Shown one piece after another: positions 15,303 to 24,334 of a stretch of 49,438 nt of DNA (position 1 is the stretch's first letter; each line of letters begins with the position of its first letter). The notes beneath the pieces are model-generated. The model was not told the DNA's origin, did no database searches, and was given only the letters and a program-made list of their open reading frames with translations. Origin of the DNA: Alphaproteobacteria bacterium 65-37. GTDB taxonomy: Bacteria > Pseudomonadota > Alphaproteobacteria > Reyranellales > Reyranellaceae. The stretch lies in the NCBI GenBank assembly GCA_001897995.1, contig MKRV01000233.1, positions 1 through 49,438 of the forward strand, written 5' to 3'. Made by a program: the position numbers and the translations under genes.

Positions 15303-15814
15303 ACCGACGCGCCGCGCCGCTCATCGTCACCATGAGCGCGATCATTTTGATGGTTGTGCCGAGCGTCATCGGTGCGCCGCGCTTGCTTCTCTGGAACAAC
15401 AGCGCCTCGGTGCCGGTCGGGCTCTACAGGGTGCTTCCGCCGCGCGCGCTGCATGTCGGAGACATCGCCGTCGTCATGCCGCCCGAACCGCTCGCCGCCT
15501 CTCTCGCCGCGCGCGGCTCCTTGCCCAACGGCGTGCCGTTGATCAAGCCGATTGCCGCGCTCGACGGACAGACCATCTGCCGTCAGGGACTCCGCATCAC
15601 CATCGACGGCGCCTTCGTCGGTGCGGCGCTCGCCCATGACCATCGCGGCCTTCCGCTGCCCGTTTGGAAGGGCTGCCGCATGCTCGGCGCGAGCGAGGTC
15701 TTCCTGATGAATCCCACAGAGCCTGACAGCTTCGACGGCCGCTATTTCGGCCCCTTGCCGGCGTCGTCGGTCATCGGCCGTGCGACACCCCTCTGGTTTC
15801 CCAAGGAGCACTGA
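15299..15814 (+). CDS. traF: TraF, S26-family conjugal transfer peptidase
   Basis: 171 residues from ATG 15299. N-terminal hydrophobic helix (residues ~6-28) anchors it in the inner membrane. Motif NNSASVPVGLYRV at ~33-45 carries the nucleophilic Ser of the S26 (signal-peptidase-like) family, and PLIKPIAALDGQ near 80 the general-base Lys; ends with GRYFGPLPASSVIGRATPLWF, the conserved box E. Known: TraF of RP4 processes and cyclises the TrbC pilin. A TrbC gene is present at 31565, so substrate and enzyme are both encoded on this element. Overlaps the DUF2840 gene by four bases. Confidence 0.92.
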   Translation: MNRRAAPLIVTMSAIILMVVPSVIGAPRLLLWNNSASVPVGLYRVLPPRALHVGDIAVVMPPEPLAASLAARGSLPNGVPLIKPIAALDGQTICRQGLRITIDGAFVGAALAHDHRGLPLPVWKGCRMLGASEVFLMNPTEPDSFDGRYFGPLPASSVIGRATPLWFPKEH

Positions 15815-15816
15815 CG

Positions 15817-16722
15817 ATGCCATCCCTTCCTTTCCGGTCCTGCATTCCTCTGTTCGGCTGCATGCCTCACCATTCCTCCGTCTCGGCCAAGATCCCGGCC
15901 GCCGCCGTGCGCAGCTCCGGTACGGGGCGGGCGGTCGGTCGGCGCGCAAGCGCTCCCCCCTGCATGGAAGCGAACACGGTCGAACGCTGGCGGATTGTCG
16001 GGACGGCGGTGTGCAGAGCGGTGCTTGTCGCCATGTTGGTGACGATGACGAATGTTGCCGCGATGGCTCAGCCCGCGCCTTCGGTTACACCCCTGCAGCA
16101 CCATGCGATCAACGGCCCGATCGCGGGTTTCATCGCGGAAGCGTCGCGGCGCTTCGGCGTACCGGCGGCGTGGATACGCGTCGTCATTCGGGCAGAAAGC
16201 GCCGGTGACGCGCGTGCCGTGTCGTCCGCAGGTGCCATGGGACTGATGCAGATCATGCCCAACACCTGGGCCGAGTTGCGCGCGCGTTACGGTCTGGGTG
16301 CCGATCCGTTCGATGCCCGCGACAATGTTCACGCCGGCACGGCGTATCTGCGCGAGCTGCATGATCGCTACGGCGCGCCCGGATTCCTCGCTGCCTATCA
16401 TGCCGGTCCGGGACGCTATGATGACTATTTGGCAAACGGTCGGCCGCTGCCGCTCGAGACGGATGCTTACCTTGCGGAGGTCATTCCGGCGATCGACGGG
16501 GTGTCGCCTGACGACCGGCTGATGGCGACCGATCCGTTCGCGTGGACACAGGCACCTTTGTTCGTTGCACGAGGCCAAGGCGGGTCCGCCAGCGAACCGG
16601 CGTCGGGGCAACGGTCGATCGATCGCACGTCGTCCGCAGGATCAACTAACAGCATGTCGGCGCTTGCCGGCAGATCGGATGGCCTGTTCGTGCAGCGCGC
16701 CAGTCGGACTCGTAAACCGTGA
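15817..16722 (+). CDS. Lytic transglycosylase, VirB1-like
   Basis: 301 residues from ATG 15817, two bases after the traF stop. The first ~50 residues are unusual for a leader; an in-frame ATG at 15964 begins MEANTVERW and is followed by a clear signal-type helix (AVLVAMLVTMTNVAAMA), so secretion probably relies on that. The SLT (goose-lysozyme-like) domain spans ~105-230: RAESAGDARAVSSAGAMGLMQIMPNTW with catalytic Glu in the AES motif, then HAGTAYLRELHDRYG and AAYHAGPG. It cuts peptidoglycan to let the type IV secretion channel assemble. Cotranscribed with traF and probably with the relaxase gene. Confidence 0.9.
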   Translation: MPSLPFRSCIPLFGCMPHHSSVSAKIPAAAVRSSGTGRAVGRRASAPPCMEANTVERWRIVGTAVCRAVLVAMLVTMTNVAAMAQPAPSVTPLQHHAINGPIAGFIAEASRRFGVPAAWIRVVIRAESAGDARAVSSAGAMGLMQIMPNTWAELRARYGLGADPFDARDNVHAGTAYLRELHDRYGAPGFLAAYHAGPGRYDDYLANGRPLPLETDAYLAEVIPAIDGVSPDDRLMATDPFAWTQAPLFVARGQGGSASEPASGQRSIDRTSSAGSTNSMSALAGRSDGLFVQRASRTRKP

Positions 16723-16966
16723 GGCCGATCGTCTTCCATCGCAGCCTGTCGCATGTGTTCGTACGGTTGGCAGTGAGATCTGGGGCGCAGAGGCCCCCAA
16801 CCGCGCGATGGCAGGATAAAGGAGCGCGAGGGGCGCTCTGGGTCGGTCGTGCTTTTTCAAGGACTTACGCGGCGATTTCGCGAGGTGCGCCTGTCCGGCG
16901 CAGCCTGCGGCTTAGGCAATGCTCGAGGAATATCAGCGCGCTAGTGCGATGTGCGGGATCACGGCA
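16723..16966 (+). other. Intergenic region before relaxase; candidate oriT
   Basis: Contains two dyads: GAGCGC-GAGGG-GCGCTC (16822-16838) and TGCGCC-TGTCC-GGCGCA (16886-16902), the second followed by GCCTGCGGCTTAGG. Relaxase genes often lie beside their origin of transfer, and dyads next to a nick site are typical. The nick site cannot be identified by reading. Confidence 0.35.
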
Positions 16967-18706
16967 ATGAAGGGTGGCGACGACTTCCGCATCCGGCCCG
17001 GCCGCATCCGCTCGACGCGCGTGCAACGTGCCCGGCCCTTCATCGCGCAGGCGCTCGCGGCCGCCCAGCGGGCCGGCGGATCGGTCTCCCGCTCGGGCAG
17101 GATCGGCCCCGGCGACCGTTCGCGATTCGGACGAGGCCAGCGCGCGTCGGTGCAGGCCAACAGGTTCATCACGTCGCGCTCGCGCGGCGCCGTGGTCAAG
17201 GCGCGCGTGGTGCGCCATGGCGGCCGCGCTGCACCGCTCGCGACCCATCTCAACTACCTCGGGCGCGAGGGCGTCACCCGGGACGGAGAGAAGGCCCGGC
17301 TTTTCGGCCCCGGTGTCGATGCCGTCAACCCGAAGGAGTTTGCGGAGCGGTGCGACCCTGACCGGCATCATTTCCGCTTCATCGTCTCGCCCGACGACGC
17401 CGTGGAAATGGCCGACCTCAAGACCTTTACACGCGATCTCGTCGGGCAGATGGAACTGGACCTCGGTACCCGCCTCGACTGGGTCGCCGTCGATCACTGG
17501 AATACCGAGCATCCGCACGTCCACCTGATCGTGCGGGGCGTGCGGGACGACGGCGAGAACCTCGTCATCTCGCGCGATTACATCAAGGAGGGCATGCGGG
17601 ATCGTGCGCGCGACCTGATCACGCAGGAGCTTGGGCCCCGGACCGATCACGAGATCCGTCGGATCCTCGAACGCCAAATCGACGCCGAGCGCTGGACCAA
17701 CCTGGACCGGCAGCTCGCGCGAGACGGCGCCCGCCTCGGCATCATCGACCTCGCGCCACACGCCGACCGCCAACCTGACGAATTCCATGCCCTCAAGATC
17801 GGGCGGCTTCGCAAGCTCGAGTCGCTCGGGCTGGCTGACCAGGTCGCGCCCGGCCAATGGACCATGTCCGAGAAGGCCGAGGCGACGTTGCGCGAGCTCG
17901 GCCAGCGCGGCGACATCATCAAGCGCATCCATCGCGGCCTCTCCGAACGCGGGATTGAACGTGGCGCGGCCAGCTATGTGCTGGCCGGCGAAAGCCTGGA
18001 CGATCCCGTGGTGGGCCGGCTCGTCGCTCGCGGCCTCGACGACGAATTGAAAGGCACCGCCTATGCCGTCGTGGATGGCGTGGACGGCCGCACTCATCAC
18101 CTCAAGCTGCCCGATCTCGAGGCCGCCGGCGACAGCGTACCGGGCTCGATCGTTGAGCTACGCAAGTTCGACGACGCGAGGGGGCAACGACGTGTCGCTC
18201 TGGCGGTCCGGTCGGACTTCACAATCGAGCAGCAGGTCACAGCGCCGGGGGCGACCTGGCTCGACCGGCACGCGATCGCGCGCGACCCTGTCGCGCTGGG
18301 TGGGGGCGGCTTCGGCGCGGAGGTGCGCGCGGCACTGGAGAGGCGCGCCGAGTACCTGATCGGGCAAGGCCTGGCCGAACATCAGAACCGCGGGGTCAGC
18401 TTCAACCGCAACCTGATCGAGACGCTCCGCAGGGGTGAACTGGACGCCCTCGGCGCCAAGCTCGCAGCAGAGAGCGGTCGCACCTTCAATAGGGCCGGGA
18501 CGGGTGAATATGTCGCCGGCGCCTACCAACGGCGCGTCGCGCTTGCCTCCGGCCGCTTTGCGATGATCGACGACGGGTTAGGCTTCCAGCTCGTACCCTG
18601 GACGCCATCACTCGAGAAGCAGCTCGGTCGTCACGTGTCCGGTGTCGGCAGGAGCGATGGGGGCGTCGACTGGAGCTTCGCCCGCAAGAGGGGAATTGGC
18701 CGGTGA
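16967..18706 (+). CDS. rlxS: RlxS-like relaxase with DUF3363 domain
   Basis: 579 residues from ATG 16967, the start that gives the family N-terminus GDDFRIRPGRIRS. The relaxase domain (VirD2-like, ~residues 60-220) shows RGAVVKARVVRHGG, HLNYLGREG, FRFIVSPDDAVEM and the metal site DHWNTEHPHVHLIVRG (three His) near residue 176. DUF3363 follows and ends with the family's WSFARKRGIGR. Known: RlxS of ICEMlSymR7A nicks oriT and pilots the strand into the recipient; it is essential for transfer. Intact and full-length to its normal C-terminus. In related elements traG follows directly; here an 8.9-kb cargo lies between. Confidence 0.93.
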   Translation: MKGGDDFRIRPGRIRSTRVQRARPFIAQALAAAQRAGGSVSRSGRIGPGDRSRFGRGQRASVQANRFITSRSRGAVVKARVVRHGGRAAPLATHLNYLGREGVTRDGEKARLFGPGVDAVNPKEFAERCDPDRHHFRFIVSPDDAVEMADLKTFTRDLVGQMELDLGTRLDWVAVDHWNTEHPHVHLIVRGVRDDGENLVISRDYIKEGMRDRARDLITQELGPRTDHEIRRILERQIDAERWTNLDRQLARDGARLGIIDLAPHADRQPDEFHALKIGRLRKLESLGLADQVAPGQWTMSEKAEATLRELGQRGDIIKRIHRGLSERGIERGAASYVLAGESLDDPVVGRLVARGLDDELKGTAYAVVDGVDGRTHHLKLPDLEAAGDSVPGSIVELRKFDDARGQRRVALAVRSDFTIEQQVTAPGATWLDRHAIARDPVALGGGGFGAEVRAALERRAEYLIGQGLAEHQNRGVSFNRNLIETLRRGELDALGAKLAAESGRTFNRAGTGEYVAGAYQRRVALASGRFAMIDDGLGFQLVPWTPSLEKQLGRHVSGVGRSDGGVDWSFARKRGIGR

Positions 18707-18773
18707 GGTATACACCGGTCTGCACCAGTCGACGTTTGACTACCTTTGTCCACGTGGCGTTCTATGACTGGCT

Positions 18774-20522
18774 GTGAGACCTACACGTACTTCGCGCCAT
18801 ATCGGCGCCTATGTTCCCGTCCACGTCGTATATCCGGGCGTGAAGGCGGAGCCGAAGACGTTGGTACAGCTCCTGTCGACGATGAACCGCAATGAGACGA
18901 TCGTTGTATGTTGCTTCGCTAACATCGCGGTAGCGGGTCACAGCGGGCCCGACCAGAAGGCTCAACAACAGGCAATGATTCGCGAGCTGCTACCGAAGGG
19001 TGCTGCAGATCGCATCGATGCCTTTGTACGCGAGAAGCAGCTGCAAGGCTCTCCTACGGTCTTCTTCAGAGGCCAACTGCTTGAGCTCATTCGTTGGGCG
19101 GCTCGCTATGGCGACAGAAGCGGAGCCGATCCGCAGTTTTCAGGCGATGCGGCAAACCGTGAAAAATTCGCAAAGGCCGCGCTCATCTGCAGTGATCTGT
19201 GGGGCGAGCGCATTTATGCGAAGCGCCTGAGAGCAACAGGAGATCCCACACAGGACCGCCAGCGTGCTCTTGGCGCCTTTCGGAAAGGTGTCGAGGAGTC
19301 GGGTCAAGCGATCAACCCAGCCCAGACACTGGGCCGTGGTTGGCTCCTCTTCATGGAGCACATGCCGCGGCGCTACCCACAGTTCGCTGCGGTCTTTGAG
19401 AAGGCAACCGGCCTTACCGTGCGGCAGTACCTTCTGCTGACCGCTGCGCTCGCGGGCCACGCCTCAGCCTCTGGGCAGCTGTCCCCGATCATCTCCGAAA
19501 CACGGATGGCAGCCGCAACGGCCTACAAGGAACTCGCACCCCGCTATCTCAAGCTCGAGTCTCAAACTGCGGACGAACTCGCTATGAGCCTTTGGGATGC
19601 GCCGTTCGCCACAAATGCGTACCGAAGCCTCCGCGAGCGGCCGCTGATCCGAGGAGTCGATGATCGGATGGTCATCTCGGACCCCATCTTCTTCAGTGAG
19701 CGTGTTTCGATCGGTCCGCTGTTTCACGTCGTTGCGGCTGTGCGCGGCAAAAAGTCGAACGAGGTTTTTGGCGCTTTCGGAAACGCCTTTGAGGACTACG
19801 CCGGGGGCATCCTTGATCGGATGTATCCGACACGGCCTGGTTTGGTCGCCCGTCTAGCCCGCAATGTGAAGGTTGGCGATCTCGAGATCGATGCGGTCAT
19901 GAACGACTCGAAGTTTGTGATCCTGATTGAGATGAAGGCTGCCTGGCTGCGCGAGGACGTCATTCTTGAAGACGCACCCGATCGGCTGATAGAGCGACTC
20001 CGAACCTTGTACGGCGTGTCGAGCGATAAGGAAGAGCGGCCGAAGGGCGTGGCGCAACTCGCGAGGCTCATAAACAGCATTCTGGCGGACCGGGCTTCGG
20101 CAGCCGGCGGCCAGTTCCAAAAGGTCGAAGTGTTCTATCCCGTGCTGTTGGTGCATGACGTGAATCTGAGTGCGCCGGCATCTGGCCACTTCCTGAATGA
20201 AGAATTTCAGAAACTTCTAGCCAAGCCGCCGCCTTCGGTTCGCGTGGCCCCACTCATCATCATGACAATCAGCGATCTTGAGCATCTGGAATCGTCGGTC
20301 GGCAAGTTCACGTTGCGGAAACTGCTTGCCGACTACGATTCGAGTTCGGGCGACCGGATGCAATCACTGTTGAACTATATTGTCGGGTCCGAATACCGCG
20401 AACTGATGATTGCCAATCGCAGTTTGACGACCGCGGCCGAGCATCTTCTCAATGAGGCTTCCAAGGAGCTATTCCCTGGGCACACGGACAACCATGGGAC
20501 GGAGCCCTCCGCCTCTTTGTGA
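18774..20522 (+). CDS. PD-(D/E)XK nuclease-like protein, first gene of putative defence unit
   Basis: 582 residues from GTG 18774; the first ATG is 36 codons later but the upstream part looks coding. Residues ~60-330 have no family I know. The C-terminal half holds a PD-(D/E)XK pattern: NAFEDYAGGILDRMY (helix Glu) near 340, then LEIDAVMNDSKFVILIEMKA near 370-389, i.e. Asp followed by E-x-K on the next strand, as in Mrr/NERD-type nucleases. Codon use is less biased than in the flanking backbone. Followed 50 bp later by the GIY-YIG gene in the same direction. Role inferred: nuclease effector or target-processing subunit of a multi-gene defence system. Confidence 0.65.
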   Translation: MRPTRTSRHIGAYVPVHVVYPGVKAEPKTLVQLLSTMNRNETIVVCCFANIAVAGHSGPDQKAQQQAMIRELLPKGAADRIDAFVREKQLQGSPTVFFRGQLLELIRWAARYGDRSGADPQFSGDAANREKFAKAALICSDLWGERIYAKRLRATGDPTQDRQRALGAFRKGVEESGQAINPAQTLGRGWLLFMEHMPRRYPQFAAVFEKATGLTVRQYLLLTAALAGHASASGQLSPIISETRMAAATAYKELAPRYLKLESQTADELAMSLWDAPFATNAYRSLRERPLIRGVDDRMVISDPIFFSERVSIGPLFHVVAAVRGKKSNEVFGAFGNAFEDYAGGILDRMYPTRPGLVARLARNVKVGDLEIDAVMNDSKFVILIEMKAAWLREDVILEDAPDRLIERLRTLYGVSSDKEERPKGVAQLARLINSILADRASAAGGQFQKVEVFYPVLLVHDVNLSAPASGHFLNEEFQKLLAKPPPSVRVAPLIIMTISDLEHLESSVGKFTLRKLLADYDSSSGDRMQSLLNYIVGSEYRELMIANRSLTTAAEHLLNEASKELFPGHTDNHGTEPSASL

Positions 20523-20572
20523 TTGACCGAATCGAACGAACAGGACGACCGTAGGGTGGTGCGACGGAGAAA

Positions 20573-21661
20573 ATGGCCGGCATGAAGTACGTCGATCTGC
20601 GGTCGATGCATCACTTGATGGACGGATTGTCGTTCCGCGTTCGGAGATGCGCGGAAGTGCTCGACCACGCGCTCGTCAACGTCAATGAAAAGAACCGGGT
20701 ACCGGATCGGATTGTCGCATGGAACGCACGCGGCGGTCCTCTGAACGGCGAGCCGCTTAGCTTGCCGGGCACAAAACGCCTGATCGTGCAAATCGAAGAA
20801 ACCTTTGATCCCAGGAAGAAGGAGACACTGACGCTCGCGAGTGTGGGTGAAACCGAAGACAAGACAACGGCCCCGGCGGCATTCTTCAACATGCACTCAT
20901 TGTCCCTTGACGTGCCAATGCGCGTGGAGGTGCCTCTTCGAACTCTCCTCAAAGGTGGTCAGGACCTTAAGGGCAAGTATGTCGTCTACTTGCATGCGCT
21001 TCTGACGGACGATGATCGGGAGTACGTTTACTACGGTATCACGAAGCGTGGGTGGAATCGTCGATTCCTTGAGCACACGAAGACAGCGCTAGGAAGCGAG
21101 ACCAGGCGTTTGTTTCCCAACACGCTCCAAGAACTCATCCGGACGCATATGGACAGGCGGGCAGGTCGTCGATCCGACGGCGTCGGCCTGAGCGGGCTGG
21201 TGACTGCGGTGTGCGCGGCGGGGCTCGATGAAGATGCGGCCATGGATGTCGAAGAGTACCTCGTGGACAAGTACAGCCTCGCGTCAAAGCATCCGCTCGG
21301 CCTGAACATGATCCCCGGGGGCAAGGAAGGAATTCGGCGATTGCACGAATTGACAGGACCCCAACTTGGGACGTCGAAGGATACGGAGGAACGGGAAGAC
21401 GCTCTCGATCGGTACCTGGCACAGCATCCGGCGCTTGGCGTTCCGAAGCCCGCCATAGCGGAAAAGTGGAACGATCCCACCTATGCGGAAGCAGTCATTT
21501 GTGGTCGCGAGAATCGGTTGACAGCGGATCAGGTGCGCGAGATTCGCTACTTGGCGGCACTTGGCAACACGAAGGAGGCGATACGGGCGGGGGTGGGTGC
21601 GATAGACCTCGGACAGGTTGAGAGGGTGCTGGCGGGGCGGACCTACGGCCGCATTCGGTAA
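20573..21661 (+). CDS. GIY-YIG nuclease domain protein, second gene of putative defence unit
   Basis: 362 residues from ATG 20573 (GGAGAAA just upstream). The GIY-YIG domain lies at ~135-250: KYVVYLHALL and YVYYGITKRGWNRRFLEHTKTAL give the two beta-strands plus the catalytic Arg; EEYLVDKYSLASKHPLGLNMIPGG gives the catalytic Glu and the conserved Asn. Residues 1-130 have no recognised family; the C-terminal ~100 residues include LTADQVREIRYLAALGNTKEAIRAG, resembling a DNA-binding helix-turn-helix of the NUMOD/HNH-associated kind. Together this looks like a sequence-specific single-strand cutter, such as homing or restriction nucleases. Sits between the PD-(D/E)XK gene and the AddB-like gene. 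Confidence 0.72.
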   Translation: MAGMKYVDLRSMHHLMDGLSFRVRRCAEVLDHALVNVNEKNRVPDRIVAWNARGGPLNGEPLSLPGTKRLIVQIEETFDPRKKETLTLASVGETEDKTTAPAAFFNMHSLSLDVPMRVEVPLRTLLKGGQDLKGKYVVYLHALLTDDDREYVYYGITKRGWNRRFLEHTKTALGSETRRLFPNTLQELIRTHMDRRAGRRSDGVGLSGLVTAVCAAGLDEDAAMDVEEYLVDKYSLASKHPLGLNMIPGGKEGIRRLHELTGPQLGTSKDTEEREDALDRYLAQHPALGVPKPAIAEKWNDPTYAEAVICGRENRLTADQVREIRYLAALGNTKEAIRAGVGAIDLGQVERVLAGRTYGRIR

Positions 21662-21694
21662 ACTGACCTAGACTTGTTACTGGTGATCACGAAC

Positions 21695-24334
21695 ATGACA
21701 GGCGGCTACATCCTGCGCAGTGTGCTGGTTCAAGGGCGTCTCGCCTTTGCGACTAGACGTGCTGCAGCCGCGCGCAGTCGCGAGCACGGCCTCCAGATTT
21801 TGACGCCTTCGCTGCTGGCTGCCCGGCTCGCTGGTGGGCTGCTTCATCCGGCCTCCCGCGAGAGCATAGAAATCGGTATTCGCGCGGCTCTCAAGGACCC
21901 GGGCTTACTGAAGGACCTGGCCCCGGTTCGCGATCTTCCTGGGGTGACCCGCGCTCTTCATAGGACGCTGCAAGATGTCTGGCGTGCTGGTTTTGACTTG
22001 GAGGCGGAGCCATATGTGAACCGACCGCGTGTCCGTGACCTGATAAAGATCGAAGAGACGGTTCGCCGTCACCTTCGGCCGGGCGAGTGCCTGTTGCCCG
22101 ATCTCTGCAAGCTGGCGCGCGGTGCAGTCCAGCTTGCTCCTCGGTTCATCGGGCCGCTGCGTATCCATGGATTGCTTGGGATCGATCCGATCTGGCGACC
22201 GCTCATCAACGAGCTGCGCGAGGTCATAGAAGTCGAGTGGGATGCACCGGCCTTCTGTGAAGCCGGCTGGTTCAAAGGCAGCCCCAAGCATGCGGGCGCC
22301 AAGACCGGCGGCCGACGCGCCGTCAGCTGCGCTGATCCCTATCATGAGACCCTCGAAGCCATGAGATGGGCTCGTGAACTCCTTGCGACTGGTCGTGCCC
22401 AAGCGTCCGATATCGCTATCGTCACAACGGCGCCGGCGGCCTACGACGACTACGTGCTTGCGCTCGCAGCGGCGTCGGGCTTGCCGGTAAGTTTCGTGCA
22501 TGGCCGTCCCGCGCTTTCGACGAGGGACGGGCAGCGGTGCGCTGCTCTTGCAGACGCTTTGCAGTCCGGATTGAGTCAAGCGCGGGTGCGGCGGCTGCTT
22601 TCGCTCGTTGCCAATCAAGGGACAAGTCTTGACGGTATTCTGGATGGTCGCTTGCCCGTGCCGAGTGAAGCGTCCCTCTCAACCGCCGACGACTGGCAGC
22701 GAGTCCTCGCCCCTCATCCGGAAATGGCGTCGCTTCTAATGCCGGCGCTCAGGCTTATCGAAGCTGGCACGAACGCCGCCGAAGAAGCGGCGAAGCTGCT
22801 GCTGCGGGGACGTTCTCGCAGTCTCTGGGGCGACGCTTTGCGAGCTGCGCCCGCATCGGCACTCATGTTCTCGCTCGGGTCTTTGCGCGTTGCTGACGAG
22901 CGTGATCCTGCGGACTCGATTGCGTGGTGCTCGGCCGATGAACTCGCCGCAGCACCGCGCCGCTTCGCGTGGCTCCTCGGACTTACAACGACCGGGTGGC
23001 CTCGCAACGATGGACTGGATCCGATTCTACCGGACTACATCGTTCCGGCATCACGTTTCACCCCTGATCCGATCGAAGCCGCGGATCGGCGTTCCTTCAG
23101 CAACATACTGGCATCGGCCGAGGAGGTGGTCCTGTCCTGCGGTCGATTGACATGCGAAGGCAAGAGTGTTGGCGCAAGCGCCCTGATGCCCGCGATCGAC
23201 AAGGAAGGCGTTCTTCGTCGTGACGAACCTGCGCGTCACGCGGTGTCGGAGGCTGATCGCCTCCTCACGCGGCCGCAGGACAGGAAGGGAGATCCGGTCG
23301 TGTCCGCGGCTCTGGCCGCGTGGCATGACTGGGGCCTGCACCGCCTGACGCTTCACGACGGCTTCGTGGGGGCGCAGCATCCTTTACTCTCTGCGCTCTT
23401 CTTGCACCCGCAGTCGCCGACGTCGCTATCGCGGCTTCTGAGGGACCCGCTCGCCTACGTATGGTACTACGCCCTGGGTTGGCGCGACTTGGTCCACAAG
23501 GAGCGCGGTCTGGTGCTTCCGGCGGACGATATGGGACGCCTTGTGCACGAGTTGCTCCGCCGGGCAGTTGATCACCTCGAGGCGAAGTCTGGCTTTACCG
23601 TGGCTGCCCGCCACGAGATTGAGGATGCACTTGGGCTGGCATCCGCCCATGTGGTGGCGCACTGGCCTTTGGTGACCAATGTTCCGCCGCCGGTCCTGTG
23701 GACCAATACAGTCCGGCAAGCGGCGGCAATGAGTCTGGATGGGCTCACCTTTGAGGCCTTCACAGAAGCCGGAACGCGGTCGTGGACGGAAGTGGCGTTT
23801 GGCGGGGAAGCGCGCCCCGCTGAGCGGCTCACCTCCCGACCGTGGGACCCGGATCAGCCCGTCGTCCTCCCTGGCACAGACATCAAGATCCGCGGGTCGA
23901 TCGACCGTCTTGATCTGCGCGCCTCAGCTGTCGCCGTGCGGGTTACCGATTACAAGACAGGGCAACGGCCGAAGTCTCCGGAGGGCATGAGTGTTGCTGG
24001 CGGTGCCGAATTGCAGCGCGTGCTCTACTCGCTTGCCTGCCGTCAGTTGCTGCCGGACACTTCGCGGCTCATTGCGCGGCTCATCTATCTCCGGAGCCCA
24101 GTGCAGCTCTATGCGCTTAAGGATCCGGACGGGGCGATTGACCGTGTCGCTGCGTGGGTGAAGCTTGCCCGCAGCGTCCTTGAGGCTGGCGTCGTCTATC
24201 CGGGCGTTGCGAACATGCCCCAGCGTTTCGGTCGGATCGCCCTACCGGCAGCGGCCCGCTACATCGAACGCAAGATCAATGCGGTCCGCCAAGCCGCAGG
24301 CCAAGAACTTGCGGCCTATTGGGGTTCGAAGTGA
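21695..24334 (+). CDS. AddB-like PD-(D/E)XK nuclease, third gene of putative defence unit
   Basis: 879 residues from ATG 21695; TTG 21674 or GTG 21683 would add four to seven residues. The N-terminal ~550 residues resemble the inactivated helicase part of AddB/RecB-like subunits (no Walker A seen). The C-terminal RecB-type nuclease domain is complete: SPTSLSRLLRDPLAYVWYYALG, GRLVHELLRRAVDH (His), IRGSIDRLDLR (Asp), VTDYKTGQRP (D-x-K core) and ELQRVLYSLACRQL (Gln/Tyr). Unlike true AddB, none of the four Fe-S cluster cysteines is present at the usual places. The stop overlaps the next gene (GTGA at 24331-24334), so it forms a tight pair with the helicase. Not the housekeeping AddB; a specialised relative. 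Confidence 0.75.
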   Translation: MTGGYILRSVLVQGRLAFATRRAAAARSREHGLQILTPSLLAARLAGGLLHPASRESIEIGIRAALKDPGLLKDLAPVRDLPGVTRALHRTLQDVWRAGFDLEAEPYVNRPRVRDLIKIEETVRRHLRPGECLLPDLCKLARGAVQLAPRFIGPLRIHGLLGIDPIWRPLINELREVIEVEWDAPAFCEAGWFKGSPKHAGAKTGGRRAVSCADPYHETLEAMRWARELLATGRAQASDIAIVTTAPAAYDDYVLALAAASGLPVSFVHGRPALSTRDGQRCAALADALQSGLSQARVRRLLSLVANQGTSLDGILDGRLPVPSEASLSTADDWQRVLAPHPEMASLLMPALRLIEAGTNAAEEAAKLLLRGRSRSLWGDALRAAPASALMFSLGSLRVADERDPADSIAWCSADELAAAPRRFAWLLGLTTTGWPRNDGLDPILPDYIVPASRFTPDPIEAADRRSFSNILASAEEVVLSCGRLTCEGKSVGASALMPAIDKEGVLRRDEPARHAVSEADRLLTRPQDRKGDPVVSAALAAWHDWGLHRLTLHDGFVGAQHPLLSALFLHPQSPTSLSRLLRDPLAYVWYYALGWRDLVHKERGLVLPADDMGRLVHELLRRAVDHLEAKSGFTVAARHEIEDALGLASAHVVAHWPLVTNVPPPVLWTNTVRQAAAMSLDGLTFEAFTEAGTRSWTEVAFGGEARPAERLTSRPWDPDQPVVLPGTDIKIRGSIDRLDLRASAVAVRVTDYKTGQRPKSPEGMSVAGGAELQRVLYSLACRQLLPDTSRLIARLIYLRSPVQLYALKDPDGAIDRVAAWVKLARSVLEAGVVYPGVANMPQRFGRIALPAAARYIERKINAVRQAAGQELAAYWGSK

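Noticed and set aside
16865..18100. 411-codon minus-strand frame opposite the relaxase gene
   Set aside because: Same reason; the plus-strand relaxase is certain.
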